From Paracoccaceae bacterium (GTDB lineage: Bacteria; Pseudomonadota; Alphaproteobacteria; Rhodobacterales; Rhodobacteraceae): a DNA stretch of 43,959 nucleotides. Location: positions 1 through 43,959 of the forward strand of contig JAHRVG010000072.1 of the NCBI GenBank assembly GCA_019090795.1, given 5' to 3'. The position numbers and the translations under genes were made by a program. Shown here piece after piece: positions 10,512-18,831 of the stretch. The first letter of the stretch is position 1; every line of letters starts with the position of its first letter. Below the pieces are notes generated by a model. That model saw only the letters and a list, made by a program, of their open reading frames with translations, had not been told where the DNA came from and made no database searches.

Positions 10512-11330
10512 ATGTGTGATATTTGCGTAATGAATGCGGTAAAAGAAAAGATGATTTCGCGCCGCAGTTTTTTCAAGACAGCTGCGATGGCCGGGGCCGC
10601 TGCGGCCGTTGGCACCACCGCCAGCGCACCGGCAGCAATGGCAGCTGGGCATTCCTCAGTCGAGGATATGACCCACACCCTGCACCCTGATTTTCCGACT
10701 TATTTCGGAGAACCCGGTTTTTCAATGACACCCAAGTTCAATTTCAAAGAGCACAGCTTCAACCTGTTTGATCTGGCGATTAACGAACACACCGGAACCC
10801 ATGTTGACGCGCCGCTGCACTTTTCCGCCGATGGCAACTCTGTGGATGAAATTCCGGTGGACAAGCTTGTGGCCCCGCTCTGCGTGATCGACATCGCGGC
10901 AAAGGCAGCGGAAGATGCAGATGCACAGGTGACACCGGACGACATCAAAGCCTGGATTGCCGCGAACGGCGAAATTCCGGCAAATGCCTGTGTGGCTATG
11001 CATTCCGGCTGGGGGGACAAAACCGGCGGAGAGGGTTTCCGTAACTTTGATGGCAAAGCGATGCATTTCCCCGGTTTCCACCTTGAGGCGTCCAAAATGC
11101 TGATGGAGGAAACCGGCGCAATGTCGATCGCGGTGGATACTCTATCGCTGGATTTCGGCATGTCACCGGATTTCGCCACTCATTATGCGTGGCTGCCATC
11201 GGGGCGTTTTGGCATTGAGTGCCTTGCCAATCTGGACAAAGTACCCGCCGCCGGGGCGACATTGATCGTTGGTGCGCCCAAGCATAAGGGCGGCTCTGGC
11301 GGGCCTGCCCGCATCTTTGCCATGGTCTGA
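10512..11330 (+). CDS. Tat-exported cyclase/kynurenine formamidase-like metal hydrolase
   Basis: A 272-residue protein of the cyclase family (PF04199). The metal-binding signature HTGTHVDAPLHF is intact, and the C-terminal GIECLANLDKVPAAG is characteristic. Ahead of it is a twin-arginine signal, SRRSFFKTAAMAGAAAAVG, ending at an AMA site, so the enzyme is predicted to be folded and exported to the periplasm. The N-terminal extension MCDICVMNAVKEKM before the Tat motif contains two cysteines in a CxxC pattern, as seen in roseobacter homologues from memory. GGAG precedes the ATG at 10512. Relatives hydrolyse N-formylkynurenine or act on isatin and cyclic amides; the substrate here is unknown. 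It is divergent from the iron-binding protein gene and shares its iron-box region. Confidence 0.9.
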   Translation: MCDICVMNAVKEKMISRRSFFKTAAMAGAAAAVGTTASAPAAMAAGHSSVEDMTHTLHPDFPTYFGEPGFSMTPKFNFKEHSFNLFDLAINEHTGTHVDAPLHFSADGNSVDEIPVDKLVAPLCVIDIAAKAAEDADAQVTPDDIKAWIAANGEIPANACVAMHSGWGDKTGGEGFRNFDGKAMHFPGFHLEASKMLMEETGAMSIAVDTLSLDFGMSPDFATHYAWLPSGRFGIECLANLDKVPAAGATLIVGAPKHKGGSGGPARIFAMV

Positions 11331-11338
11331 TATACTTA

Positions 11339-11366
11339 CCCCCCGCCAGTTCCTTCTAGCGGGGGG
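11339..11366 (+). terminator. Rho-independent terminator of the cyclase gene
   Basis: CCCCCCGC and GCGGGGGG form a perfect 8-base stem with a 12-base loop, followed by CTTTTG. It begins eight bases after the cyclase stop codon. Confidence 0.85.
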
Positions 11367-11437
11367 CTTTTGCCTCGGCAAACTGTATCCGCGTCCCTAA
11401 TTAAGTCCTTTCTGTTCTGTAAAGAGGCAACGCAGTT

Positions 11438-12433
11438 TTAACCAAGTCCCGGCCAGTTGCCGCCAAACTCTTCGTCGATATAGGTCTGGATGATTTCATC
11501 AAAACTTTGTTCGCCAACAAACCCCAGTTCAATCGCCCTTGCGGCATCGAAATCCTGCGGCCAACCTTCGATGATTTTCTTGATCTCGGGGTTCGGTTCC
11601 CGCTTGATCAAGGCCACAGCTTTTGGCCCAGCTATCCGTTGTAGCGCGTCAATCTGCTCGCCCACTGTTGCAGATAGGCCCGGCATGTTGAGATTGCGGC
11701 GGGTGCCCAGCAGAGCCGTATTAAGGGTGACCGCATGGATCAAAAAATCCACCGCCGCGCGTGGGCTGGCATGCCAGTGACGCACGGTTTCATCAACCGG
11801 CAGGACGGCCTCCTTACCCGCAAGCGGTTCGCGCAAAATGCCCGAGAAAAAGCTGGAGGCTGCCATATTGGCCAGTCCGGGCCGAATGCAGACTGTGGGG
11901 AGGCGGATACCGATGCCGTCAATAATCCCCTTGCGGGAATAATCGTTCAGCAACAGTTCGCAAATCGCCTTCTGGGTGCCATAACTGGTTTGCGGTGTGA
12001 GGCGGAAATCATCGCTGATCACGTCCGGCATCAGCCCGCCGAAAACCGCAATGGACGAGGTGAAAATAAAACGCGGACGATAAGGGGTGTTTTCAGCCTC
12101 TGCTCGGGTGGCTTCCAGCAGGTTTTGCGTGCCCCCCAGATTGATCCGGTAGCCTTTGTCGAAATCCACCTCTGCCTCGCCCGAGACAATAGAGGCAAGG
12201 TGGAAAATCACATCAGGACGCACAGCAATCAATTCCACAACTGATACCTCGCGCGACATATCCGCCGCATATAATGAGGTCGTTCCGCAAAATCCTTCTG
12301 GTGGAGCAGGTTCGACAATATCCACCAGCGTTAAATGCCGGACGTTCTGCCCGCCCAAAGTAGAAGTCTGCGCGATCTTCTGGGCCAGCTTGCGGCCAAT
12401 CATCCCCGCTGCGCCGATAATCATGATATGCAT
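11438..12433 (-). CDS. denD: D-erythronate dehydrogenase-like NAD-dependent epimerase/dehydratase
   Basis: A 331-residue extended short-chain dehydrogenase. The Rossmann motif GAAGMIGRKL lies at the N-terminus, DIV after the second strand suits NAD, and the catalytic set is visible as FIFTSSIAVFGG (Ser) and SYGTQKAICELL (Tyr and Lys, YxxxK). The overall pattern, including VSGEAEVDFDKGYRINLGGT and GIRLPTVCIRPG, matches DenD, which oxidises D-erythronate at C2 in four-carbon acid sugar catabolism. The partner genes of that pathway (DenK/OtnK-type kinase, decarboxylase, isomerase) are absent from the window, so the exact substrate is not certain. Confidence 0.85.
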   Translation of the reverse strand: MHIMIIGAAGMIGRKLAQKIAQTSTLGGQNVRHLTLVDIVEPAPPEGFCGTTSLYAADMSREVSVVELIAVRPDVIFHLASIVSGEAEVDFDKGYRINLGGTQNLLEATRAEAENTPYRPRFIFTSSIAVFGGLMPDVISDDFRLTPQTSYGTQKAICELLLNDYSRKGIIDGIGIRLPTVCIRPGLANMAASSFFSGILREPLAGKEAVLPVDETVRHWHASPRAAVDFLIHAVTLNTALLGTRRNLNMPGLSATVGEQIDALQRIAGPKAVALIKREPNPEIKKIIEGWPQDFDAARAIELGFVGEQSFDEIIQTYIDEEFGGNWPGLG

Positions 12434-12484
12434 GGGATCCTCCCTTAGGGCATGTTGCGATTAGCGGTATTCGGGAGGTTTAGG

Positions 12485-13342
12485 TCAAGCCTTAGAACCT
12501 GCCTTTCTTGTCTGTTCGTCCCTTTTGACCGCATCCCATAAGACATCCATTTCCGCCAAATCCGATTGCGCAGGCGTCTTGCCCAATGCAGCCAACTTGG
12601 CCTCAACTCCCTCAAAACGGCGGGTGAATTTGGCGTTGGTTGCACGCAGCGCCTCTTCGGGATCAATACCAAGGTGCCGCCCCAGATTGGCCATCACAAA
12701 CATCAGATCGCCAAATTCCTCGACCTGCTCTGCTTGGCCCAGACTATCGCGCGCCTCTACCAATTCCCCCGCTTCCTCTATGATTTTATCAATCACCTGC
12801 CCCGCGTCAGGCCAGTCAAACCCCACACGCGCGGCGCGTTTTTGCAGTTTCACTGCCCGCATCAAGGCAGGCAAATTGCGCGCCACACCATCTAGCGTCC
12901 CGCCAGTTCCCGCCGCCTTGGTGGCGCGTTCCGCCGCTTTGATCTTCTCCCAGTCAATCGTCTGCTGATCGGCGGATTTATCCCGGCTCTCGTCTCCAAA
13001 AACATGCGGATGGCGATGCACCATCTTGTCCGCAATTGCTTTGGTCACGCTCTCAAAGGTGAAATGCCCCTCTTCGCGCCCCATCTGGGTATAGTAAATC
13101 ACTTGCAACAGCAGATCACCCAGCTCCCCCTCCAACTCCTCCATATTGCCCTGCTCAATTGCATCGGCAACCTCATAGGCTTCCTCGATTGTGTAGGGCG
13201 CAATAGAGGCGTAATCCTGTTCAATATCCCATGGGCAGCCGGTTTCAGGATCACGCAGGCGCGCCATGATTTCCAGCAAACGCGGCAAACCGCCGTTTGG
13301 ATCAAGGCATAAGGATTGTGAAGCGTTATGATCTTTACTCAT
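12485..13342 (-). CDS. mazG: Nucleoside triphosphate pyrophosphohydrolase MazG
   Basis: A 285-residue all-alpha NTP pyrophosphatase that hydrolyses (d)NTPs to NMP and pyrophosphate, a house-cleaning activity. Two MazG modules are visible: the N-terminal one with LRDPETGCPWDIEQ, EEAYEVADAI and the metal-binding ELEGELGDLLLQVIY (ExxE-ExxD pattern), and a C-terminal one with IIEEAGELVEA and EEFGDLMFVMANLG. The length is slightly above the E. coli enzyme through an N-terminal extension. It follows denD with a gap of about 50 bases on the same strand, upstream of it in transcription, but the functions are unrelated. Confidence 0.96.
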   Translation of the reverse strand: MSKDHNASQSLCLDPNGGLPRLLEIMARLRDPETGCPWDIEQDYASIAPYTIEEAYEVADAIEQGNMEELEGELGDLLLQVIYYTQMGREEGHFTFESVTKAIADKMVHRHPHVFGDESRDKSADQQTIDWEKIKAAERATKAAGTGGTLDGVARNLPALMRAVKLQKRAARVGFDWPDAGQVIDKIIEEAGELVEARDSLGQAEQVEEFGDLMFVMANLGRHLGIDPEEALRATNAKFTRRFEGVEAKLAALGKTPAQSDLAEMDVLWDAVKRDEQTRKAGSKA

Positions 13343-13495
13343 GGTGTCCCGTTGGTCTGGGTGAATTTCAGGCCCATTTAAAAGCGCGCATTAACGGGAG
13401 TCCATGCTTCATGCCAGCAATCAATCCCATTGCAGAATATTTCGTCGAAAATAAAAGACTGGCGCCGCCAGCTGCACGCTGATCCAGCAAAGAAT

Positions 13496-14386
13496 TTACA
13501 AAAATTCCCGCGGTAGGATTACTTCCACGTTCTCCATGCGCTCAATATAATACCAATCGTCTTCGTAATTCTCGGTCATGCCGGTGGTCAGTTCTTCTGG
13601 CCATGTCGGATTATATACCTCGTTGACCAGAGACGGGAATTTCTCTTCAAAGGCACGGCGCACCCGCACAAACCCTGCTGCCCGCTTTACCGGATTGTCC
13701 TGCAAATAGGTTTGCATCAGGATTGCACCTCGCAAAGAAATACCACTGTTGATCCGCAACGGGCTACCTACCAGGGCTTCTTTGTTTTCAATGCCGGTAA
13801 AGGCCTGTACCACGTCGCGCCAGATATAGGGGTAATCCTCAAAGCGCCAGGCCGTCACCGGCATCTCGGTGCTCCTCATCTGCGCCCGGTGCAGAAAATC
13901 CGACCAGCGCAGGCGCGGCAGGTTGGTCTCTTCAATGAATTCCTCAAAAGTCACGTCCGACTCGGTTTTCAAACTTTCGGCATAACAGGACGGAATAAAA
14001 GTCGCAGGATTGCGCACCGAAACGAACAAGCGCACCGGCAGCTCGTAGAGTGCTGCCTGAATGCGCATTACCGTGTTAACAATACGCGGATAAAAGAACT
14101 CTTTGCCTACAGGGCGGGTGACGGTGCCGCTGATATTGGGGTCAACCAGTACAATACGGCGGTATTCCTTGTCTCCAGTCAAGGTAGACAACAGCTGCGC
14201 ATTAATCTCGTCTATGGGTTTTTCGTCCCGCAACCGCTTGAGAGCTAGCGCAAAAGCCTTTTCGGCAAGTCCGGCATCCGGTAGGCAGATACCTTGCTCC
14301 GCCAACAAATCATGGTTATTTTCCAGCATCTGGCGCAGATGCTGTGTACCAGAACGGTGTGCACCAATGTGAAGTCGAATATCCAT
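13496..14386 (-). CDS. Sulfotransferase-like protein
   Basis: A 296-residue protein. It begins MDIRLHIGAHRSGTQHLRQML, which matches the start of the bacterial sulfotransferase-like family in which a P-loop-like GAHKTGTT motif binds the 5'-phosphosulfate of PAPS; here Arg replaces the usual Lys and the TT pair is TQ. A later segment, LFVSVRNPATFIPSCYAESLK, matches the 3'-phosphate-binding region (R-x-P and a Ser). It is likely to transfer sulfate to a carbohydrate or other surface compound, or be a relative of such enzymes that has changed activity. It stands divergent from the iron permease with 89 bases between. The acceptor is unknown. Confidence 0.75.
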   Translation of the reverse strand: MDIRLHIGAHRSGTQHLRQMLENNHDLLAEQGICLPDAGLAEKAFALALKRLRDEKPIDEINAQLLSTLTGDKEYRRIVLVDPNISGTVTRPVGKEFFYPRIVNTVMRIQAALYELPVRLFVSVRNPATFIPSCYAESLKTESDVTFEEFIEETNLPRLRWSDFLHRAQMRSTEMPVTAWRFEDYPYIWRDVVQAFTGIENKEALVGSPLRINSGISLRGAILMQTYLQDNPVKRAAGFVRVRRAFEEKFPSLVNEVYNPTWPEELTTGMTENYEDDWYYIERMENVEVILPREFL

Positions 14387-14475
14387 CTAATCAGCCTTTA
14401 CCAGAAACTTTCGGCACAAACCATTGCTCAAACCAATAGTAGACACTGAAATAGCTTTGGTTTAAGCGCCTTTCA

Positions 14476-16140
14476 ATGGTTGATATTGTAAACACCGGAA
14501 AAGTTGCACCCAGGCACTGGCGGCTTAGCGGCTGGTCGATAGTCTCGGTCGCCATCGCCACACTGGTAATCACGCCCATTCTGGCGATTGTTTGGCTGGC
14601 CTTGTTCCCGACGGAAAATATCTGGCCGCACCTGATTTCCACAACCCTGCCCCGCTATCTCGCCAACAGCATCCTGATGATGTCACTGGTTGGCATTATC
14701 ACCGCCACTGTGGGTACTGGGGCGGCTTGGATTGTGGTGATGTACCGGTTTCCGGGGCGCAAAATTGTCGAGTGGGGGCTGTTGCTGCCCCTCGCGCTGC
14801 CGGCCTATATCGGCGCCTATGCACTGGTTGATTTCTGGGAATATGCCGGGCCTTTTCAGACCGGCATGCGGACGCTGTTTGGCTGGAATAGCCCCGCTGA
14901 TTACTGGTTTCCCGAGGTGCGCTCCCTTGGGGCAGCTGTATTGGTAATTGCCGCCTCGCTGTATCCTTATGTCTATTTCCTTGCCCGCACCGCCTTTCGC
15001 GAGCAATCAGGTTCCGCCATCGAGGTGTCCCGCGCTTTGGGCTGCGGTCCTTGGGCCAGCTTTTGGCGTGTTGGGCTGCCACTGGCCCGCCCGGCCATTG
15101 TTGCGGGCAGTGCCATCGTGATGATGGAGACCCTGAATGATTTCGGCGCGGTCGAGTTTTTTGCGGTACAGACCCTAACCACCGGTATTTTCACCGTCTG
15201 GCTGGAAGCCTCCAATGCGGGAGGGGCGGCGCAAATCGCCTGCGTTATTCTGATATTTGTGCTGGTACTGGTGACACTAGAGAAATTCAGCCGCCGCAAA
15301 ATCCGCTTTCATGAAACCGCCAAGCAAAAACGGGATGTTGCCCCCACTGTGCTGACCGGCAGCCGTGCCCTTATCGCCCTGATAGGTTGTACCATACCCG
15401 TCTTCTTTGGTTTTGTGATGCCGATTTCTATCATGGCCAGCCACGCGCTTAGCGAACCTGAACTCTGGGTCCAGCCCGCGCTTTGGAAGGCCACTCTTAC
15501 TACCGTCAAAGTATCAGGTCTCGCCGCTTTGATCACGGTCGTTGCCGGATTGATCATGGTGTACGGCGCACGGCTCTCGAACTCCCGCGTGCCACGCCTG
15601 CTGGCACCTGCGACCACCATCGGCTATGCGGCCCCTGGCGCTGTGCTGGCTATTGGCATTCTGATCCCTTTCGCAGCATTGGATAATCGCGTTGCAGACG
15701 CTTGGTTGGCAATCACCGGCACTGATCCCGGCCTGATCCTGACTGGCACAGCAGGTGCCGTGATCCTTGCCTATTCAGTGCGCTTTTTTGCAATTGCCTT
15801 TGGTTCCATCGACGCCGCTTTTGGTCGCGTCACCCCCAACATGGGATTAGCGGCACGCTCTTTGGGTCACAACGCCGGATCTTCTTTGTGGCGGGTGCAC
15901 GTGCCAATTATTCGCGGTTCCATGGCCACGGCTGCCCTGCTGATCTTTGTCGACTGCGTCAAGGAGCTGCCCGCTACCCTGCTGCTGCGCCCGTTTGGCA
16001 TGGATACGCTGGCGACCAAGGTTTACGATTTTGCCTCGCTCGAAGACATCAGCGGTGCCGCACCTGCCTCGCTGGTCATCGTCGCTGTCAGTCTGACAGC
16101 GGTGGGGATTATGGCATTCAAAAGCGGGCGCAATAATTAG
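14476..16140 (+). CDS. Fe(3+) ABC transporter permease (FbpB/AfuB-like)
   Basis: An inner-membrane permease of 554 residues with about 12 hydrophobic segments formed by an internal duplication, as is usual for iron FbpB/SfuB proteins. Each half has an EAA-type loop that contacts the ATPase: SRALGCGPWASFWRVGLPLARPA and AARSLGHNAGSSLWRVHVPIIRG. It should move ferric iron into the cytoplasm for the binding protein encoded at 9332. The start at 14476 has no convincing ribosome-binding site. No TGA-N9-TCA box is seen in the 89-base upstream gap, and no ATPase gene follows; the next gene converges after 18 bases. Confidence 0.9.
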   Translation: MVDIVNTGKVAPRHWRLSGWSIVSVAIATLVITPILAIVWLALFPTENIWPHLISTTLPRYLANSILMMSLVGIITATVGTGAAWIVVMYRFPGRKIVEWGLLLPLALPAYIGAYALVDFWEYAGPFQTGMRTLFGWNSPADYWFPEVRSLGAAVLVIAASLYPYVYFLARTAFREQSGSAIEVSRALGCGPWASFWRVGLPLARPAIVAGSAIVMMETLNDFGAVEFFAVQTLTTGIFTVWLEASNAGGAAQIACVILIFVLVLVTLEKFSRRKIRFHETAKQKRDVAPTVLTGSRALIALIGCTIPVFFGFVMPISIMASHALSEPELWVQPALWKATLTTVKVSGLAALITVVAGLIMVYGARLSNSRVPRLLAPATTIGYAAPGAVLAIGILIPFAALDNRVADAWLAITGTDPGLILTGTAGAVILAYSVRFFAIAFGSIDAAFGRVTPNMGLAARSLGHNAGSSLWRVHVPIIRGSMATAALLIFVDCVKELPATLLLRPFGMDTLATKVYDFASLEDISGAAPASLVIVAVSLTAVGIMAFKSGRNN

Positions 16141-16158
16141 CTGCCTGTCGCAAAACTT

Positions 16159-16854
16159 CTAAACCGAGACCATTTCCAAAAGTTTGGGTTTTGACACCTC
16201 GGCCTTCGTCCCTTGCAAAACGACAGAACCACCGCGAAGTGCGTAGAACTGATCGCCCAGATCATAGGCAAAATCGAAGAATTGTTCGACCAGCACAATT
16301 GCCATATCCCCGCGATCCCGCAGATAGCTGATAACACGGCCAATCTGTTGGATGATGTTGGGTTGAATGCCCTCGGTCGGTTCATCCAGCAACAGCAGTT
16401 TGGGTTTGGTGATCAGCGCACGCGCAATTGCCAGTTGTTGTTGTTGACCGCCAGACAGATCGCCACCGCGTCGTCCACTCATTTCCTTTAACACCGGAAA
16501 CAGCTCAAAAATCTCGTCGGGAATGAAATGTTCCGACTTGGGCAGGCAGGCAAACCCGGTTTCCAGATTTTCGCGCACAGTCAGCAATTGAAAAACATCA
16601 CGCCCCTGTGGCACATAACCAACCCCAAGCCGCGCCATCGCATGGCCGGGTAGAACGCCCAGATCTTCGCCATTCAGTGACAGCTGACCACCAGAACGCC
16701 CATGCGCACCGGCCACAGCCTTGAGCAGGCTGGTTTTACCCACGCCATTGGTGCCCATAATGCAGGTGACCTGTCCCAGTTCCGCGGTGATCGTCACATC
16801 ATATAGGATTTGCGAGCCGCCATAGTGCAGCGTCAGATTATTGGTTTTCAGCAT
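16159..16854 (-). CDS. urtE: Urea ABC transporter ATP-binding subunit UrtE
   Basis: A 231-residue cytoplasmic ATPase. Walker A is GTNGVGKTS, the signature is LSGGQQQQLAIARAL and Walker B is LLLLDEPTEGIQPN, the last being typical of LivF/UrtE. It is the final gene of the minus-strand urtABCDE operon, starting three bases after urtD. Together with UrtD it powers high-affinity urea uptake by the UrtBC membrane pair. Assignment to urea rather than branched-chain amino acids rests on the full operon, especially the long UrtB. Confidence 0.95.
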   Translation of the reverse strand: MLKTNNLTLHYGGSQILYDVTITAELGQVTCIMGTNGVGKTSLLKAVAGAHGRSGGQLSLNGEDLGVLPGHAMARLGVGYVPQGRDVFQLLTVRENLETGFACLPKSEHFIPDEIFELFPVLKEMSGRRGGDLSGGQQQQLAIARALITKPKLLLLDEPTEGIQPNIIQQIGRVISYLRDRGDMAIVLVEQFFDFAYDLGDQFYALRGGSVVLQGTKAEVSKPKLLEMVSV

Positions 16855-16857
16855 CGT

Positions 16858-17598
16858 TCAGCGCCCCAGATAGACATCAATCACCTCTTGGTTTTTGGTC
16901 ACGTGGTCAAGGCTGCCCTCGGCCAGAACCGACCCCTCATGCAACACCGTCACCTTGCAATTCAGGCGGCGCACGAATTCCATGTCGTGTTCTACCACCA
17001 CCACAGCGCGGGTTTTGGCGGCCTCGACCAGCAGGCCAGTGGTGTGTTCACGTTCTTCTGGCGTCATGCCAGCGGCCGGTTCATCGACCAGAAGAACCTT
17101 AGGATCTTGCGCCAGTAACATGCCGATTTCCAGCCATTGTTTCTGACCATGACTCAATTCACCGGATTTGCGCTCCAACTGATCTTTCAGGCCAATTTCC
17201 ATGGCCAGTTGTTCTACTTTGGCCCGATCCTCTCGGCTTTGAAGATAGAACAGCACCGCCAGTGGCCCACGTTTTTTGCGCAGTGCCAGCAGCAGATTGT
17301 CAAACACGCTTTGATCCTCAAACACTGTAGGGCGCTGGAATTTGCGGCCCACACCTGCTTGGGCAATCTGCGCCTCATTCAGCCGCAACAGGGAAATCGC
17401 CTTTTCACCAAACACGACATGGCCCTCGTCCGGTTTTGTTTTGCCGGTAACAATATCCATAAACGTGGTCTTGCCCGCACCATTAGGCCCGATGATAGCC
17501 CGCATTTCAGCAGAGCCAATGGTAAAGGTCAGGTTGTTGATGGCTTTGAATCCGTCAAAAGAAACGGATACGCCTGAAACCTCTAGTATTGTGTTCAT
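16858..17598 (-). CDS. urtD: Urea ABC transporter ATP-binding subunit UrtD
   Basis: A 246-residue cytoplasmic ATPase of the LivG/UrtD branch. Walker A is GPNGAGKTT, the signature is a diverged LSHGQKQWLEIG as usual in UrtD, and Walker B is VLLVDEPAAGMTPEE. Its ATG overlaps the stop codon of urtC (ATGA), indicating translational coupling. It pairs with UrtE. Confidence 0.95.
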   Translation of the reverse strand: MNTILEVSGVSVSFDGFKAINNLTFTIGSAEMRAIIGPNGAGKTTFMDIVTGKTKPDEGHVVFGEKAISLLRLNEAQIAQAGVGRKFQRPTVFEDQSVFDNLLLALRKKRGPLAVLFYLQSREDRAKVEQLAMEIGLKDQLERKSGELSHGQKQWLEIGMLLAQDPKVLLVDEPAAGMTPEEREHTTGLLVEAAKTRAVVVVEHDMEFVRRLNCKVTVLHEGSVLAEGSLDHVTKNQEVIDVYLGR

Positions 17599-18827
17599 TC
17601 TATCGCCTCTTTTTCTTGCAGGGATCCTGCACCCGGCCCAAGATCAGCGCCATGACGGTTGGGGGCAATGCGCCCTGAAATCAGGTCAAACAACCCGCCA
17701 ATGCCACGTGGCGCATAAAGGGTAACCAACACAAAGCTGAGGCCCAAAACAACCTGCCACCAATCAACCCAATCAACGGTATAAAATCCCAGATGGATCG
17801 AGGGCACCTGACCGGATGTGAACCATGTCGACACCAACGAAACAAAGGCCGCACCAATCACAGCGCCATAGAAACGCCCGCGACCGCCAATCGCCACCCA
17901 GACCGCTAGATATATAGACGCGATCGGGGCCATTTCAGCGGGGTTGATAATGCCTGCCTGCGGGTAATACAGCGCACCCGCAATGCCAGCCACAACCGCG
18001 CTGAGCACAAAAATGAACAGTTTATAAGCCTCGACCGGATAGCCAAGAAAACGCACGCGGGCCTCGTCATCCCGAATGCCGCGGATCACGCTGCCGAATT
18101 TCCCCGACACCACCCAAGTGAACAGTACATACCCCAAGCCCAAGGCCAGCGCCGATCCCCACAGGAACCAGACCGAAATAATCGCTTGGGGTACGTTATT
18201 TGCACCGGGCAGATTTTGCAGGCCGGACAAGCCGTTATTGCCACGCAAGCCACTGTCATTTTGAAACAGGTACAGCGACAGGGCAAGGGTCATCGCCTGT
18301 GTCAGAATCGAGAGGTAAACCCCCGTCACGCGGCTGCGAAACGCCAGCCAGCCGAACACCAGCGCCAGCAGACCGGGCACCAGAACCACCAGCGCCAGTT
18401 GCGCGGGCAGACTGCCGGCCAAGGTCCAGATCGCCGGAAAATCCGAGGATCCGACAACGCCGAAAATCTGGTTGCCGATGGCGTCCTTTACCTCTTGCTG
18501 GGTGGGCGGAATTTCTGCGCTGGCCATAGATGTTACGACAATATCACGGGTACGTTCGTACATCAGCCACATGCCAATCATGTAACCACCCAGCCCGAAA
18601 AAGGCAAAATGGCCAAGGCTAAGGATACCACAATACCCCCAGACCAGATCCATCGAGATCGCCACCAAACAAAGGGCCAGCGTTTTACCCAGTGTTTTGA
18701 TGAACGAGGTGGATAGAAAGCCAATGCCAAAACCCTCGGACAAGACGGTGACAACTACGGTGAATACGGCCAGACAGCCAATGAACACCAGAATGGACGG
18801 GTTACGAAAGATAAAGCTACGGGGCAT
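17595..18827 (-). CDS. urtC: Urea ABC transporter permease subunit UrtC
   Basis: A 410-residue inner-membrane permease of the LivM/UrtC type with about ten hydrophobic segments and the ATPase-contact region RGIRDDEARVRFLGYPVEAYK. I put the start at 18827 (MPRSFIFRN): it has GGAG nine bases upstream and lies four bases after the urtB stop codon; the frame is open to 18869 but that extension overlaps urtB. The insertion ASAEIPPTQQEVKDAIGNQIFG in the periplasmic part is typical of UrtC rather than LivM. Confidence 0.95.
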   Translation of the reverse strand: MPRSFIFRNPSILVFIGCLAVFTVVVTVLSEGFGIGFLSTSFIKTLGKTLALCLVAISMDLVWGYCGILSLGHFAFFGLGGYMIGMWLMYERTRDIVVTSMASAEIPPTQQEVKDAIGNQIFGVVGSSDFPAIWTLAGSLPAQLALVVLVPGLLALVFGWLAFRSRVTGVYLSILTQAMTLALSLYLFQNDSGLRGNNGLSGLQNLPGANNVPQAIISVWFLWGSALALGLGYVLFTWVVSGKFGSVIRGIRDDEARVRFLGYPVEAYKLFIFVLSAVVAGIAGALYYPQAGIINPAEMAPIASIYLAVWVAIGGRGRFYGAVIGAAFVSLVSTWFTSGQVPSIHLGFYTVDWVDWWQVVLGLSFVLVTLYAPRGIGGLFDLISGRIAPNRHGADLGPGAGSLQEKEAIE

Positions 18828-18831
18828 CGGT

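Noticed and set aside
14387-14475. Iron-Rhodo box before the iron permease
   Set aside because: I looked for TGA-N9-TCA in this gap and found none.
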